64,000 nt of DNA, taken from the NCBI GenBank assembly GCA_016702415.1, contig JADJEA010000012.1, forward strand, positions 86,027 to 150,026. Direction: 5' to 3'. Every line of letters starts with the position of its first letter. Positions within the stretch are counted from its first letter, which is position 1. Shown here in pieces: positions 9,747 through 22,761 of this stretch. The notes beneath the pieces were generated by a model, which was given only the letters and a program-made list of their open reading frames with translations, ran no database searches and was not told the DNA's origin. The position numbers and the translations under genes are program-made. Origin of the DNA: Nostocoides sp. (lineage in GTDB: Bacteria; Actinomycetota; Actinomycetes; Actinomycetales; Dermatophilaceae).

Positions 9747-10120
9747 TACTTCTTCACCTTCTTGGCGCCGTAACGGCTGCGGGCCTGCTGGCGGTTCTTG
9801 ACACCCTGGGTGTCGAGCGCGCCACGGATGATCTTGTAACGGACACCGGGGAGGTCCTTCACACGACCGCCACGCACGAGCACCATCGAGTGCTCCTGGA
9901 GGTTGTGGCCGACGCCGGGGATATAGGCGGTGACCTCGATGCCGCTGGTCAGGCGCACGCGGGCGACCTTGCGCAGGGCGGAGTTCGGCTTCTTGGGGGT
10001 GGTGGTGTACACGCGGGTGCACACGCCGCGGCGCTGGGGCGAGCCCTTGAGGGCAGGCGTCTTGACCTTGGAGGCCTTGTCCTGCCGGCCCTTGCGCACC
10101 AGCTGATTGATGGTAGGCAA
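9746..10120 (-). CDS. rpsL: 30S ribosomal protein S12
   Basis: 124 residues from a TTG start at 10120-10118, preceded by AAGGA at good spacing; starts further upstream would add a long non-conserved tail. The protein reads PTINQLVRKGRQDK to RYGAKKVKK. S12 monitors codon-anticodon pairing in the decoding centre. The lysines of TTPKKPNSA and PGVRYK, where streptomycin resistance changes usually fall, are wild type. First gene of the str operon. Confidence 0.98.
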   Translation of the reverse strand: MPTINQLVRKGRQDKASKVKTPALKGSPQRRGVCTRVYTTTPKKPNSALRKVARVRLTSGIEVTAYIPGVGHNLQEHSMVLVRGGRVKDLPGVRYKIIRGALDTQGVKNRQQARSRYGAKKVKK

Positions 10121-10412
10121 ACTGCGTCCTTCGAATCGTCGTTGTCCTTCGCGTCGTCGCGAGGACTCCTTGTCCTGACCGCCCGGACCCCCCGCACTCG
10201 GGCGTGTCGGGCGGTGCTCCCCCCTGCACTCCCCACGCATCGCCGTCCGGGGCGTCAGTGCCCGGTCGACGGTGGTGGATTGCCCGGCGAGAGGTGTGGG
10301 GCCGTCAGTCGCCTTGGACTGGGGCCCACCCGGGGACGAGCCCCGCGCTCCTGGGCGCAGGTGGCACCCGGGAACGGCGTCCGGGCACAGTGGTGCCAAG
10401 ACACGGTTTCCC

Positions 10413-10440
10413 AGTCTAGTCGGCGCCTCCTCCCCCACAA
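10413..10440 (-). promoter_or_regulatory. Candidate str operon promoter
   Basis: On the minus strand TTGTGG (10440-10435) is followed after 16 bp by TAGACT (10418-10413), a good sigma-A pair. It would give a leader of about 290 nt before rpsL and it overlaps the end of the upstream EEP gene. No other pair in the spacer looked as good. Confidence 0.5.
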
Positions 10441-11267
10441 AATCGCGGGCCGTATGCCGCCTCGGGCCTCCAGGTCAGCGCGCTGTGGTCGGTCAGGCCC
10501 GCCGGGACCGCCTCGATGTCGGCCCGGCCCCCGCGCACCCCCGGACCGAGCAACACATAGTCGTACCTGCACGCGGCCCCGGAGTGGTCCACCCACGTGG
10601 GCGCGCCGGCGAGGACCCCTTCGCGGTGAGTGTCGGCATACGCATCGGTCCACCCGCACGCCACCAGCAGGTCGTATGCCGTGCGCTCCTCCGCCAGGAC
10701 GTACGGCAGGACGCTCGCGTGGCCCGGGGCGACGATATTGAGGTCGCCGACGAGGACGGTCGGCACGGGCGGCAGGGTCGCCACCCACGAGCAGAAGGCG
10801 AGCAGCCACGCGCGCTTGCGCTGTCGCTGGGCCGCCGAGGCATACCTCACCGGGTCGCTCGCCAGGCCGTACACGCCAACCACCCGCAGGGTCGGCTCGC
10901 CGACGCAACCGTCCATGCCGTATGCCGATCCCTCCCCCACCTCGACCGCCACCACCCGCTCGGGGAAACCCTCCGGGACGCCGACGTCGATCCGGCGCGA
11001 GCCGAGTCCGCCCCGGACGACAATGGTGACCCCCAACGCCCCCCGGGTGGCCCGGCGGTCCGGCAGCGGGCGGTCCGGCAGCGTGAGGGAGGCGTGAACG
11101 CCGTGGCCGGCGGCACGGCATACGGACTCCACGAGGGCGCTGCCGCCGCCGCGCACGGTCTCGCTCAGGACGAGGACGTCCTCGGGGCGGTGCCAGAGCC
11201 ACTCCAGCAGCGCCGACGCGCGGCTCGCCGGAGGGCGGGCGATATTGAGGGTCAGGACCGTCGGCAT
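10416..11267 (-). CDS. Endonuclease/exonuclease/phosphatase (EEP) family protein
   Basis: 283 residues. The order of motifs fits the EEP fold of metal-dependent phosphodiesterases: N-terminal VLTLNIA, a glutamate in LVLSETV, the central VGDLNI with Asp/Asn, and the C-terminal TDHSAL holding the catalytic Asp-His. No signal peptide or membrane segment is seen, so it is probably cytoplasmic. The substrate cannot be told. Its ATG lies against the stop of the upstream 76-residue membrane protein (TGAATG), so the two form an operon, convergent with nothing and upstream of the str promoter. Confidence 0.85.
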   Translation of the reverse strand: MPTVLTLNIARPPASRASALLEWLWHRPEDVLVLSETVRGGGSALVESVCRAAGHGVHASLTLPDRPLPDRRATRGALGVTIVVRGGLGSRRIDVGVPEGFPERVVAVEVGEGSAYGMDGCVGEPTLRVVGVYGLASDPVRYASAAQRQRKRAWLLAFCSWVATLPPVPTVLVGDLNIVAPGHASVLPYVLAEERTAYDLLVACGWTDAYADTHREGVLAGAPTWVDHSGAACRYDYVLLGPGVRGGRADIEAVPAGLTDHSALTWRPEAAYGPRFCGGGGAD

Positions 11268-11498
11268 TCAGCGATGCCAGGCGCGATATGCCGCCCACCC
11301 GAACCCGACGACGATCACGACGAGGACGGCGGTCAGCCGCGCGGGGTCGACCTTGTTGAGGTACACCGCGCCGGCGGCGATGAAGAGCAGCGCGAGGAGC
11401 TTCCCCGGACCGGCCATCCGCAGGAGCAGGAAAAGGCCGATGGAGACCAGCGCGCCCCCGATGACGGCCCGGCGAACCTCGGGCCCCGATTCGGCCAT
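11268..11498 (-). CDS. Small two-helix membrane protein
   Basis: 76 residues with two predicted membrane helices: AVIGGALVSIGLFLLL with LALLFIAAGAVYL close behind, and AVLVVIVVGFGWAAYRAW at the C-terminus. I do not recognise a family. It is coupled to the EEP gene and faces the histidine kinase gene. TAGCGT sits 6 nt before the ATG, suggesting a leaderless transcript. Confidence 0.7.
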   Translation of the reverse strand: MAESGPEVRRAVIGGALVSIGLFLLLRMAGPGKLLALLFIAAGAVYLNKVDPARLTAVLVVIVVGFGWAAYRAWHR

Positions 11499-11504
11499 GC
11501 CCTA

Positions 11505-11536
11505 ACGCTACTTGCTCGGTAAGGCTTGCCTACGAT
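11505..11536. promoter_or_regulatory. Two closely spaced divergent -10 elements
   Basis: Minus strand: TAGCGT at 11510-11505 lies 6 nt before the ATG of the small membrane protein. Plus strand: TACGAT at 11531-11536 lies 7 nt before the GTG at 11544 of the kinase gene. Both fit the TANNNT spacing of leaderless actinobacterial transcripts. No convincing -35 is seen, and the two promoters would compete for polymerase. Confidence 0.45.
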
Positions 11537-11543
11537 TGGCCTC

Positions 11544-14009
11544 GTGGAGAGCCTGCGCCCGGGGGTCCCCCGCTGGGACGCTCTCGTGGACTCCGGCCTG
11601 CGCCTCGGGCTGGCTGTCGTCATCGCCGGCGAGACGCTGGCATGCGTGGCCGTGGCTCGGCTCTTCCTCGATTTCGACGACCCGCGATGCCTGCCTGCCG
11701 TCCTCCTGCTGGGGTCGGCGGTCGTGACGATGTTCGTCGTCCTGCGCACCGGGCGAGGCCGGGAGGCCGGTTGCTGGGTCGTCACCGGTCTCGTGATCGC
11801 CGGGCTCGACCTCGCGGCCCACGCGACCCGGCGCGGCCCGGGGCTGGCCGACACCTGGTGGCCGACCATGCTCACCATCGCCACCTTGGCGTTCCTCACC
11901 CTGATCCGCCCCAGGAACGGTTGGATCCCGGCCGTCCTGGTGCTGATGACGCACGTCTTTGTGCGGTCGCACACGTGGGTCGCCGACCCCGGCCTGCCCG
12001 GGCTGACTCGAAACCGCGAGCTCTGGGCAGGCACTGGCCAACTCGTGGCGATGACCGGGACGGCATGGGTCGCGGGTCTCCTCTTACGGCGCGCCGCAGC
12101 CGATGTCGCGGCGGCGAATGCCCTGGCCGAGTCCGAGCGGACCGCGGCCTTGACGGCCCAAGCGGATCGGCGCCACCAGGACGAGGTGGACCGCGTCGTC
12201 CACGACGAGATCCTCCAGTCTTTGCGCACCGTGGCCATGGTCGGCGAGGGAGTCGGCCTGGAATCGGCCCGCGCCGCCGGAGAGGCCCTCCGCCGCCGAG
12301 TCTCGGGCGGCGTACCGCAGCCGAGTGGCCGGGTGCCCGTGTCCACCGACGCCGCGGCATTCCTGGACACCCTGGACCTCCCCGGAGGCCGGGGGCGCCT
12401 TCGCGTCATAGCCGACGGCACGTCCGACCTCGCCCTGCCGCCCAAGGTGCGCGCGGCCTTCTCGTCGGCGACTCGGGAAGCCCTGCGCAACACCGCCCAG
12501 CATTCCGGCGCAGACGAGGCGGTTGTCGAGGTGTCCGTCCGGGCCCTCGCGGTCACGGTCGAGATCCGCGATCGAGGCACGGGCTTTTGGCCGCAGAAGA
12601 CCGATCGTCGTGGGTTGTCCTCCTCGGTCACCGAGCGGATGCGCGACGTCGGTGGTGCCGCGGAGATCGTCTCCGCACCCGGTGAGGGAACCGTGGTGCG
12701 GCTGACGTGGAGCCCGGTGCCGCGGCATACGCCAACCATCCTCGGTGGCGGGGCCTTCAACGCGCTCTTCCCGATGATGATGATGATGGCGGCGCCGTCG
12801 ATCGCCCTGGGCCTCTGGTTTCCTCTCTTTGTCGCAGGCGACGTCCGCTGGCCGACGGCCGTCTCGATTGCCAGCGTCGTGCTCGTCCTGGTCGGGTTCC
12901 TCGGCGGGGCGCGAGCCCTCCGCCACGGCCTCTCGGGTAGCCAGTCCTGCGCTATCACGCTGGTGGCGTGGGCCGCGACGGCGATCAACGGATTGGCGCT
13001 CCCCCACGATGGCACCCACCCCCGCCTCTTCTGGATTCCCGCGGCCGCCGGGTCGCTCACATCATTGCTGGCGATCTATCGGCGCCTTCGCGAAGCGGTC
13101 ATCAGCGGTCTGGGGGTCTTCGCCATCGCCGGCATCACCAGCGCTATGGCGACGCCACCGGGGCTGTCGTGGGCTCCGTATGTGCCGCCGGTAACGGCCT
13201 CGCTCATCAATGTCTCGGTCGCCATCGCGGTGCGCCACTCCGGCGAACGAATGGCCTTCGAGATTCTTCGGGCCCAGCGGGCCGCCACCGACGCAACCCT
13301 CGACGCCGCTGAAAGCACGGACGTCGAGGCCAAGGTCGAGCAACGGCTGGACCGGCATCGTTGCGAGTTGCTCGCGCTCGCCGACGCCATCGCGACCCCC
13401 GAGCCACGGCTCCCGCTGATTGCCCAGCGCGCTAGTGCCATGGAAGCCACCCTCCGGGAGGAGTTGATGACAGCTCCCCACCAGGCGTTGGCCGCCGCGG
13501 TCGCCGCACTCCGAGATCGAGGATGGGCGGTGCGACTCCGTGTGCTCGCCGGCACTCCGCCGCAGGTCGCCGACGTGGCGGCTGACGGCCTGCGCCACCT
13601 CGACGACGGCATGCCCCCGATCCCCGCGCACCCCGATGCCACGCGCTCAGCCGACGAACCGGGCCGGATGCGGGACCCACGACAGCACCGCGCCGGGGAC
13701 AGGGCCGGGGACAAGGCCGACGACCAGGGCCCGGACCAAGGCACCGAGCGAGGAACGGACCGGCGCAGGGACCCGGCGGAGGCGGACCTCACGATCCTGG
13801 AGCAGGGTCGGGGCTGGCGGATCGGCCTCGTCATCCGGCCATCGATCTCGGATGCCCACCTGGCCGCGCTGAGGGCGCAGGGATGGGTGCGGATGCCGCT
13901 ACCTCGGTTCACCAGGCTCCAACGCGTGATCGCTGCAGATGATCTCGGTCAGTCGTCAAATGATGTGACTGGCGCACCAACGGCGGGGGCCCCACAATCG
14001 GCGGCGTGA
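11544..14009 (+). CDS. Sensor histidine kinase with duplicated membrane-plus-cytoplasmic layout
   Basis: 821 residues from the GTG at 11544, chosen for the -10 element just before it; a TTG at 11526 would add six. First half: about five membrane segments, then a HisKA_3-type dimerisation region with the phospho-accepting His near residue 220 (DRVVHDEILQSL), then an ATPase domain with REALRNTAQHSG (N box), DRGTGF and PGEGTVVRL (G boxes). This is the NarL/DesK class. Second half: another block of membrane helices, a coiled segment and a GRGWRIGLVI-like end without recognisable N or G boxes, and a charged Asp/Arg/Gly linker around residues 715-760. The tail looks like a degenerate second kinase. 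It overlaps the regulator gene by 4 bp. Confidence 0.85.
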   Translation: MESLRPGVPRWDALVDSGLRLGLAVVIAGETLACVAVARLFLDFDDPRCLPAVLLLGSAVVTMFVVLRTGRGREAGCWVVTGLVIAGLDLAAHATRRGPGLADTWWPTMLTIATLAFLTLIRPRNGWIPAVLVLMTHVFVRSHTWVADPGLPGLTRNRELWAGTGQLVAMTGTAWVAGLLLRRAAADVAAANALAESERTAALTAQADRRHQDEVDRVVHDEILQSLRTVAMVGEGVGLESARAAGEALRRRVSGGVPQPSGRVPVSTDAAAFLDTLDLPGGRGRLRVIADGTSDLALPPKVRAAFSSATREALRNTAQHSGADEAVVEVSVRALAVTVEIRDRGTGFWPQKTDRRGLSSSVTERMRDVGGAAEIVSAPGEGTVVRLTWSPVPRHTPTILGGGAFNALFPMMMMMAAPSIALGLWFPLFVAGDVRWPTAVSIASVVLVLVGFLGGARALRHGLSGSQSCAITLVAWAATAINGLALPHDGTHPRLFWIPAAAGSLTSLLAIYRRLREAVISGLGVFAIAGITSAMATPPGLSWAPYVPPVTASLINVSVAIAVRHSGERMAFEILRAQRAATDATLDAAESTDVEAKVEQRLDRHRCELLALADAIATPEPRLPLIAQRASAMEATLREELMTAPHQALAAAVAALRDRGWAVRLRVLAGTPPQVADVAADGLRHLDDGMPPIPAHPDATRSADEPGRMRDPRQHRAGDRAGDKADDQGPDQGTERGTDRRRDPAEADLTILEQGRGWRIGLVIRPSISDAHLAALRAQGWVRMPLPRFTRLQRVIAADDLGQSSNDVTGAPTAGAPQSAA

Positions 14010-14653
14010 GCCTTCGCGTGGTCGCACTGGATGACCATCCGATCGTGGTCGAAGGCATCTTTTCGCTGGTGTCCCGCAGCTCTCCCGACATCCTGCTGGT
14101 CGCCTCGGCGACGAGTTGGCGGGATCTCAGTGAGGCGCTGAGCGGGCACGACGAGGCACCGGATCTCGCCTTGGTTGACCTCCACCTGGGCAGCGACGGC
14201 GAGTCGCTCGAGGCGATCACGTCGCTGACAGAAGCCGGCGTCCCGGTCGTCATCCTCACCTCGGAGTTGCGCCCGGTCCCGATCCAGCGGGCCATCTCGG
14301 CCGGGGCCGTCGGATTGGCACTCAAGAGAGACCCCGTCGACAGTATCATCGCGACCATCCGCGCCGTCGGCTCCAAGGGCCTGGCCGTCTCCTCCGACCT
14401 CGCGTTCGTGCTGCTCAGCGATCAGACCCTGGCCGCCCAACTCGCGCCCCGGGAGGTCGAGGTGCTCGCGTTGCTCGCGGACGGGGTGCCGCGCAAACTC
14501 GTCGGGCCGAGCATGGACCCGCCCGTGTCCGCCTCCACGGTCAACACCTATATCAATCGGGCGTGCTCGAGATACCGCGAACTCGGACGTCAGGTGTGGA
14601 GCCCGCGGGACGTCGTCCGGGCGGCCATTGCCGACGGTCACATCGAAGGCTGA
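14006..14653 (+). CDS. NarL/LuxR-family response regulator
   Basis: 215 residues. Receiver domain residues are present: acidic pair in ALDDHPIVVEG, phosphorylatable Asp in LALVDLHLG, Thr/Ser in VILTSE and Lys in LALKRDP. The C-terminal half begins LAPREVEVLALLADG like a LuxR DNA-binding domain, but the recognition region (KLVGPSMDPPVSASTVNTYI) departs from the usual form. The GTG start overlaps the kinase stop (GTGA), so it is the cognate partner of that kinase. The targets are unknown; the divergent EEP operon or the genes themselves are candidates. Confidence 0.92.
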   Translation: MSLRVVALDDHPIVVEGIFSLVSRSSPDILLVASATSWRDLSEALSGHDEAPDLALVDLHLGSDGESLEAITSLTEAGVPVVILTSELRPVPIQRAISAGAVGLALKRDPVDSIIATIRAVGSKGLAVSSDLAFVLLSDQTLAAQLAPREVEVLALLADGVPRKLVGPSMDPPVSASTVNTYINRACSRYRELGRQVWSPRDVVRAAIADGHIEG

Positions 14654-14713
14654 GCCCCCCCGCAGCGACCGTCGCTGGCTCGTGTTCGTGACAAACCCGG
14701 TGCCGTATGACGA

Positions 14714-14759
14714 ACGTCCTCCCCACCGCGGGCGCCAAGGCCTGCGGCGGGGAGGACGT
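14714..14759. terminator. Bidirectional terminator between regulator and rpoC
   Basis: ACGTCCTCCCC (14714-14724) pairs perfectly with GGGGAGGACGT (14749-14759), with an inner CCGC/GCGG stem. It lies between two genes that converge, so it can serve both. Confidence 0.8.
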
Positions 14760-14800
14760 GTCACCGGGGAGCTCCCCCCGGCGATCAGCGGGTATGCCGA

Positions 14801-18697
<3,897 letters not shown>

Positions 18698-18789
18698 GTC
18701 GTGCTTCCTTCTGCTCGGTTATTGCCTAATCACATGTGTCGGTTGCCCGGGCGACCCTGCCGGGGCGAGTTCACGCTCGGTGAGGAGGG

Positions 18790-18829
18790 CGTATGCCGCG
18801 GGCGCGCTGTCGGTGGCCCGCGGCATACG
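18790..18829. repeat. 14-bp GTATGCC/GGCATAC hairpin between rpoB and rpoC
   Basis: 18790-18803 and 18816-18829 are perfect 14-bp reverse complements around a 12-nt loop, directly after the rpoB stop. It looks like a terminator stem, yet rpoC follows downstream; partial attenuation or RNA processing between the two subunit genes is possible. Confidence 0.8.
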
Positions 18830-18835
18830 GTCCCG

Positions 18836-21800
18836 TCACACCTCTTCGACGGAGGAGGGTTCCCGGCGGGAGAGGTCGATGCCGAGTTCCTGGGCGGCCT
18901 GGAAGACGTCGTCCTCGCTGTCGCGCAGCTCGATGGCGCTGCCGTCCCGCGAGAGGACCTCGACGTTCAGGCAGAGGGACTGCATCTCCTTGATGAGCAC
19001 CTTGAAGGACTCGGGGATGCCCGGCTCGGGGATGTTCTCGCCCTTGACGATCGCCTCGTAGACCTTGACCCGGCCGGTCACGTCGTCCGACTTGATGGTC
19101 AGGAGTTCCTGGAGGGCGTATGCCGCGCCGTACGCCTCCAGCGCCCAGACCTCCATCTCGCCGAACCGCTGGCCGCCGAACTGGGCCTTACCGCCCAGGG
19201 GCTGCTGCGTGATCATCGAGTAGGGGCCGGTGCTGCGGGCGTGGATCTTGTCGTCCACGAGGTGGTGCAGCTTGAGGATGTACATATAGCCGACCGACAC
19301 CGGCTCCGGGAAAGGCTCCCCGGAGCGGCCGTCGAACAGGCGCGCCTTCCCGTCCGAGCCGACCAGACGCTGGCCGTCGCGGGTGGGCCGGGTGTTGTCC
19401 AGGAGGCCGAAGATCTCCTCCTCGCGGGCACCGTCGAAGACGGGGCTCGCCACGCGGGTGCCGGGCGGGGCCACGAGCGCGTCGGTGCCGAGGCGAGCGG
19501 CGAACTCGGCGCCGTCTGGCACCTCCCAGCCCCGGCTGGCAGCCCAGCCGAGGTGGAGCTCGAGGACCTGACCGATGTTCATTCGGCCGGGGACACCGAG
19601 GGGGTTGAGCACAACGTCGACTGGGGTGCCGTCCTCGAGGAAGGGCATGTCCTCGACCGGGAGGATCTTGGAGATCACGCCCTTGTTGCCGTGGCGGCCG
19701 GCGAGCTTGTCGCCGTCGGTGATCTTGCGCTTGTTGGCGACATAAACCCGCACCAGCTGGTTGACGCCCGGGGGAAGCTCGTCGCCGTCGTCCTTCTCGA
19801 AGACCTTGACGCCGATGACCGTGCCGGTCTCACCGTGGGGGACCTTGAGCGAGGTGTCGCGCACCTCGCGCGCCTTCTCGCCGAAGATCGCGCGCAGGAG
19901 CCGCTCCTCCGGGGTCAGCTCGGTCTCACCCTTGGGCGTGACCTTGCCGACGAGGAGGTCGCCGTCGCGGACCTCGGCACCGATGCGGATGATGCCGCGC
20001 TCGTCGAGGTCGGCGAGGACGTCCTCGGAGACATTGGGGATGTCCCGGGTGATCTCCTCGGGGCCGAGCTTGGTGTCGCGGGCGTCGACCTCGTGCTCCT
20101 CGATGTGGATCGAGGAGAGGACGTCGTCCTGGACCAGGCGCTGGCTGAGGATGATCGCGTCCTCGTAGTTGTGGCCCTCCCACGGCATGAACGCCACGAG
20201 GAGGTTGCGCCCGAGCGCCATCTCGCCGCCGTCGGTCGCCGGACCATCGGCGATGAGACCGCCCACCTCGAGCCGGTCGCCCTCGGAGACGACGACCCGC
20301 TGGTTGTATGACGTGCCCTGGTTCGACCGGGCGAACTTGGCGATCCGGTAGGTCCGGTAGGTGCCGTCGTCGGCGGCGACCGTCACCAGGTCGGCGGAGA
20401 CCTCCGAGACGACACCGGCCTTCTCGGCCCGGACGACGTCGCCGGAGTCGAGGGCGGCGCGGTGCTCCATGCCGGTCCCGACGAGGGGGGCCTCGCTGCG
20501 CACCAGCGGAACCGCCTGCCGCTGCATGTTGGCGCCCATGAGGGCCCGGTTGGCGTCGTCGTGCTCGAGGAAGGGGATCATCGCGGTGGCCGCCGAGACC
20601 ATCTGGCGCGGCGAGACGTCCATATAGTCCACCTCGTCGGCCGGGACGTCGATGGCCTCGCCACCCTTGGTCCGAACCAGGACCCGGTCCTCGACGAAGG
20701 TGCCGTCCGCCGCCAGCGCGGCGTTGGCCTGCGCGATGACGTACTTGTCCTCCTCGTCCGCGGAGAGGTACTGGATGTCGTCGGTGACCTTGGACCCCTC
20801 GACCTTGCGGTAGGGAGTCTCGATGAACCCGAAGGCATTGATCCGGGCGTATGACGCGAGCGAACCGATGAGACCGATGTTCGGGCCTTCCGGCGTCTCG
20901 ATCGGGCACATGCGGCCGTAGTGCGACGGGTGGACGTCACGGACCTCCATGCCGGCCCGGTCGCGCGAGAGACCACCCGGACCCAGGGCCGACAGGCGGC
21001 GCTTGTGGGTCAGGCCCGCGAGCGGGTTGTTCTGGTCCATGAACTGCGACAGCTGGCTGGTGCCGAAGAACTCCTTGATGGAGGCGACGACCGGCCGGAT
21101 GTTGATGAGCGTCTGCGGCGTGATCGCCTCGACGTCCTGGGTCGTCATCCGCTCGCGGACGACGCGCTCCATCCGGGAGAGGCCGGTGCGGACCTGGTTC
21201 TGGATGAGCTCGCCGACGCTGCGCAGGCGACGGTTGCCGAAGTGGTCGATGTCGTCGGTCTCGACGGACAACTCCACCGGCTCCCCGTCACGGACCCCCG
21301 CGATCGTCTCGTCGCCGCGGTGCAGGGCGACGAGGTACTTGATCGTCGCGACGATGTCGTCGAGCGTGAGGACGGAGTCGTGCAGGTCGACATCGCGGCC
21401 GAGCTTGCGGCCGATCTTGTAGCGACCGACCTTGGCCAGGTCGTAGCGCTTGGGGTTGAAATAGAGGTTGTCGAGAAGCGTCTGCGCCGCCTCACGGGTC
21501 GGCGGCTCACCCGGGCGCAGCTTGCGGTAGATGTCCAGGAGCGCATCATCCTGACCGGCGATGTGATCCTTCTCGAGCGTCAGCTCCATCGACTCATAGC
21601 CGGCGAACTGCTCGCGGATCTCCGCCTCGGACATGCCGAGGGCCTTCAGGAGGACGGTCACGCTCTGCTTGCGCTTGCGGTCGACGCGCACGCCGATCAT
21701 GTCGCGCTTGTCGATCTCGAACTCCAGCCACGCGCCACGGCTCGGGATGACCTTGGCCGTGAAGATGTCCTTGTCGGACGTCTTGTCCGGCGTGCGCTCG

Positions 21801-22315
21801 AAGTAGACGCCCGGGCTGCGCACCAGCTGCGAGACCACGACGCGCTCGGTCCCGTTGATGATGAAGGTCCCACGCTCGGTCATCAGCGGGAAGTCACCCA
21901 TGAAGACCGTCTGGCTCTTGATCTCACCGGTCGTGGTGTTCATGAACTCCGCGGTGACGAACAATGGCGCGGAGTAGGTCTGGTCGCGCTCCTTGCAGTC
22001 CTCGATGGAGTACTTGCTCTCCTCGAAACGGTGGTCGCGAAAGCTCAGGCTCATCGAGCCGGAGAAGTCCTCGATGGGCGAGATCTCCTCGAAGATCTCC
22101 TCCAAGCCGGAGCGGTCGGGGACATCCCGCCGCCCGTCCTCGAGGGCGGCCGCGACGCGGTCCTGCCACCGCTCGTTACCGAGGAGCCAGTCGAAGCTCT
22201 CGGTCTGGAGGGCGAGGAGATCGGGGACCTCGAAGGGTTCGCGGATCTTGGCAAAGGAGAGACGGCCGGAGGCCGTCTTGGAGGATGAAGCAGGAGCGGT
22301 GCGCGAGGCAGCCAA
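18836..22315 (-). CDS. rpoB: RNA polymerase subunit beta
   Basis: 1159 residues from a TTG at 22315-22313. This start gives the actinobacterial N-terminus AASRTAPASSS and has GGAAGGA six bases before it, which itself overlaps an alternative GTG. The rifampicin region GTSQLSQFMDQNNPLAGL with THKRRLSALGPGG carries the sensitive-type Asp, His and Ser residues. The fork loops, the switch regions and the C-terminal clamp segment GGKAQFGGQRFGEMEVWAL are intact. It forms the catalytic core with rpoC. Confidence 0.99.
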   Translation of the reverse strand: MAASRTAPASSSKTASGRLSFAKIREPFEVPDLLALQTESFDWLLGNERWQDRVAAALEDGRRDVPDRSGLEEIFEEISPIEDFSGSMSLSFRDHRFEESKYSIEDCKERDQTYSAPLFVTAEFMNTTTGEIKSQTVFMGDFPLMTERGTFIINGTERVVVSQLVRSPGVYFERTPDKTSDKDIFTAKVIPSRGAWLEFEIDKRDMIGVRVDRKRKQSVTVLLKALGMSEAEIREQFAGYESMELTLEKDHIAGQDDALLDIYRKLRPGEPPTREAAQTLLDNLYFNPKRYDLAKVGRYKIGRKLGRDVDLHDSVLTLDDIVATIKYLVALHRGDETIAGVRDGEPVELSVETDDIDHFGNRRLRSVGELIQNQVRTGLSRMERVVRERMTTQDVEAITPQTLINIRPVVASIKEFFGTSQLSQFMDQNNPLAGLTHKRRLSALGPGGLSRDRAGMEVRDVHPSHYGRMCPIETPEGPNIGLIGSLASYARINAFGFIETPYRKVEGSKVTDDIQYLSADEEDKYVIAQANAALAADGTFVEDRVLVRTKGGEAIDVPADEVDYMDVSPRQMVSAATAMIPFLEHDDANRALMGANMQRQAVPLVRSEAPLVGTGMEHRAALDSGDVVRAEKAGVVSEVSADLVTVAADDGTYRTYRIAKFARSNQGTSYNQRVVVSEGDRLEVGGLIADGPATDGGEMALGRNLLVAFMPWEGHNYEDAIILSQRLVQDDVLSSIHIEEHEVDARDTKLGPEEITRDIPNVSEDVLADLDERGIIRIGAEVRDGDLLVGKVTPKGETELTPEERLLRAIFGEKAREVRDTSLKVPHGETGTVIGVKVFEKDDGDELPPGVNQLVRVYVANKRKITDGDKLAGRHGNKGVISKILPVEDMPFLEDGTPVDVVLNPLGVPGRMNIGQVLELHLGWAASRGWEVPDGAEFAARLGTDALVAPPGTRVASPVFDGAREEEIFGLLDNTRPTRDGQRLVGSDGKARLFDGRSGEPFPEPVSVGYMYILKLHHLVDDKIHARSTGPYSMITQQPLGGKAQFGGQRFGEMEVWALEAYGAAYALQELLTIKSDDVTGRVKVYEAIVKGENIPEPGIPESFKVLIKEMQSLCLNVEVLSRDGSAIELRDSEDDVFQAAQELGIDLSRREPSSVEEV

Positions 22316-22466
22316 GGAGGGTCCTTCCACGGGCCTGTCTGGTCTTCATGCGCAGGCCTTCCCGCCCCGGTCGCGGCCCGCGCGCAGCACGGATTTGTGA
22401 CCGACAAGCCCGTGGACATACCGGTGGCACACAGGATGGGGAGGTGGGAGGACAGCGCAAAGCGCC

Positions 22467-22496
22467 ACGATACATGAGCTGGGCATGACTGTCCAA
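22467..22496 (-). promoter_or_regulatory. Candidate rpoB promoter
   Basis: Minus strand TTGGAC (22496-22491), 18-bp spacer, TATCGT (22472-22467). It would give a leader of about 145 nt before rpoB and lies after the rplL terminator, so rpoBC can be transcribed apart from rplJL. Confidence 0.5.
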
Positions 22497-22640
22497 ACCT
22501 GTCCAGCCCCCCGGGCTGGACGGTGGTCGCACGAGTGGCGACGCGTAGAGGATGACGCTCCACGCGGCATACGTCAAGCGCAGCGGCGGGCGTGTCCTGC
22601 GTGAGATTGCCCCATCGCGACCCATGCGGGTGCCCACAGC

Positions 22641-22725
22641 GCGAGGGCAGCGCCCTCGCTGCCGGTGCCCCAACGCCACACAGCCCTGGCCACAACGGAA
22701 TTCCCGTTGCGCCCAGGGCTGTGTG
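22641..22725 (-). terminator. Terminator region after rplL
   Basis: Hairpin 22677-22689 with 22713-22725 has perfect 13-bp arms and an inner stem around AATT. A second stem, GCGAGGGC with GCCCTCGC, lies at 22641-22659. They start about 37 bp beyond the rplL stop. Confidence 0.8.
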
Positions 22726-22761
22726 ATGAGACCGGTCCCGGTGGGTTTCACCGGGCGGAGG

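Noticed and set aside
11526..11543. TTG at 11526 as the kinase start
   Set aside because: It precedes and overlaps the -10 box TACGAT; the GTG at 11544 fits a leaderless transcript better. Not excluded.
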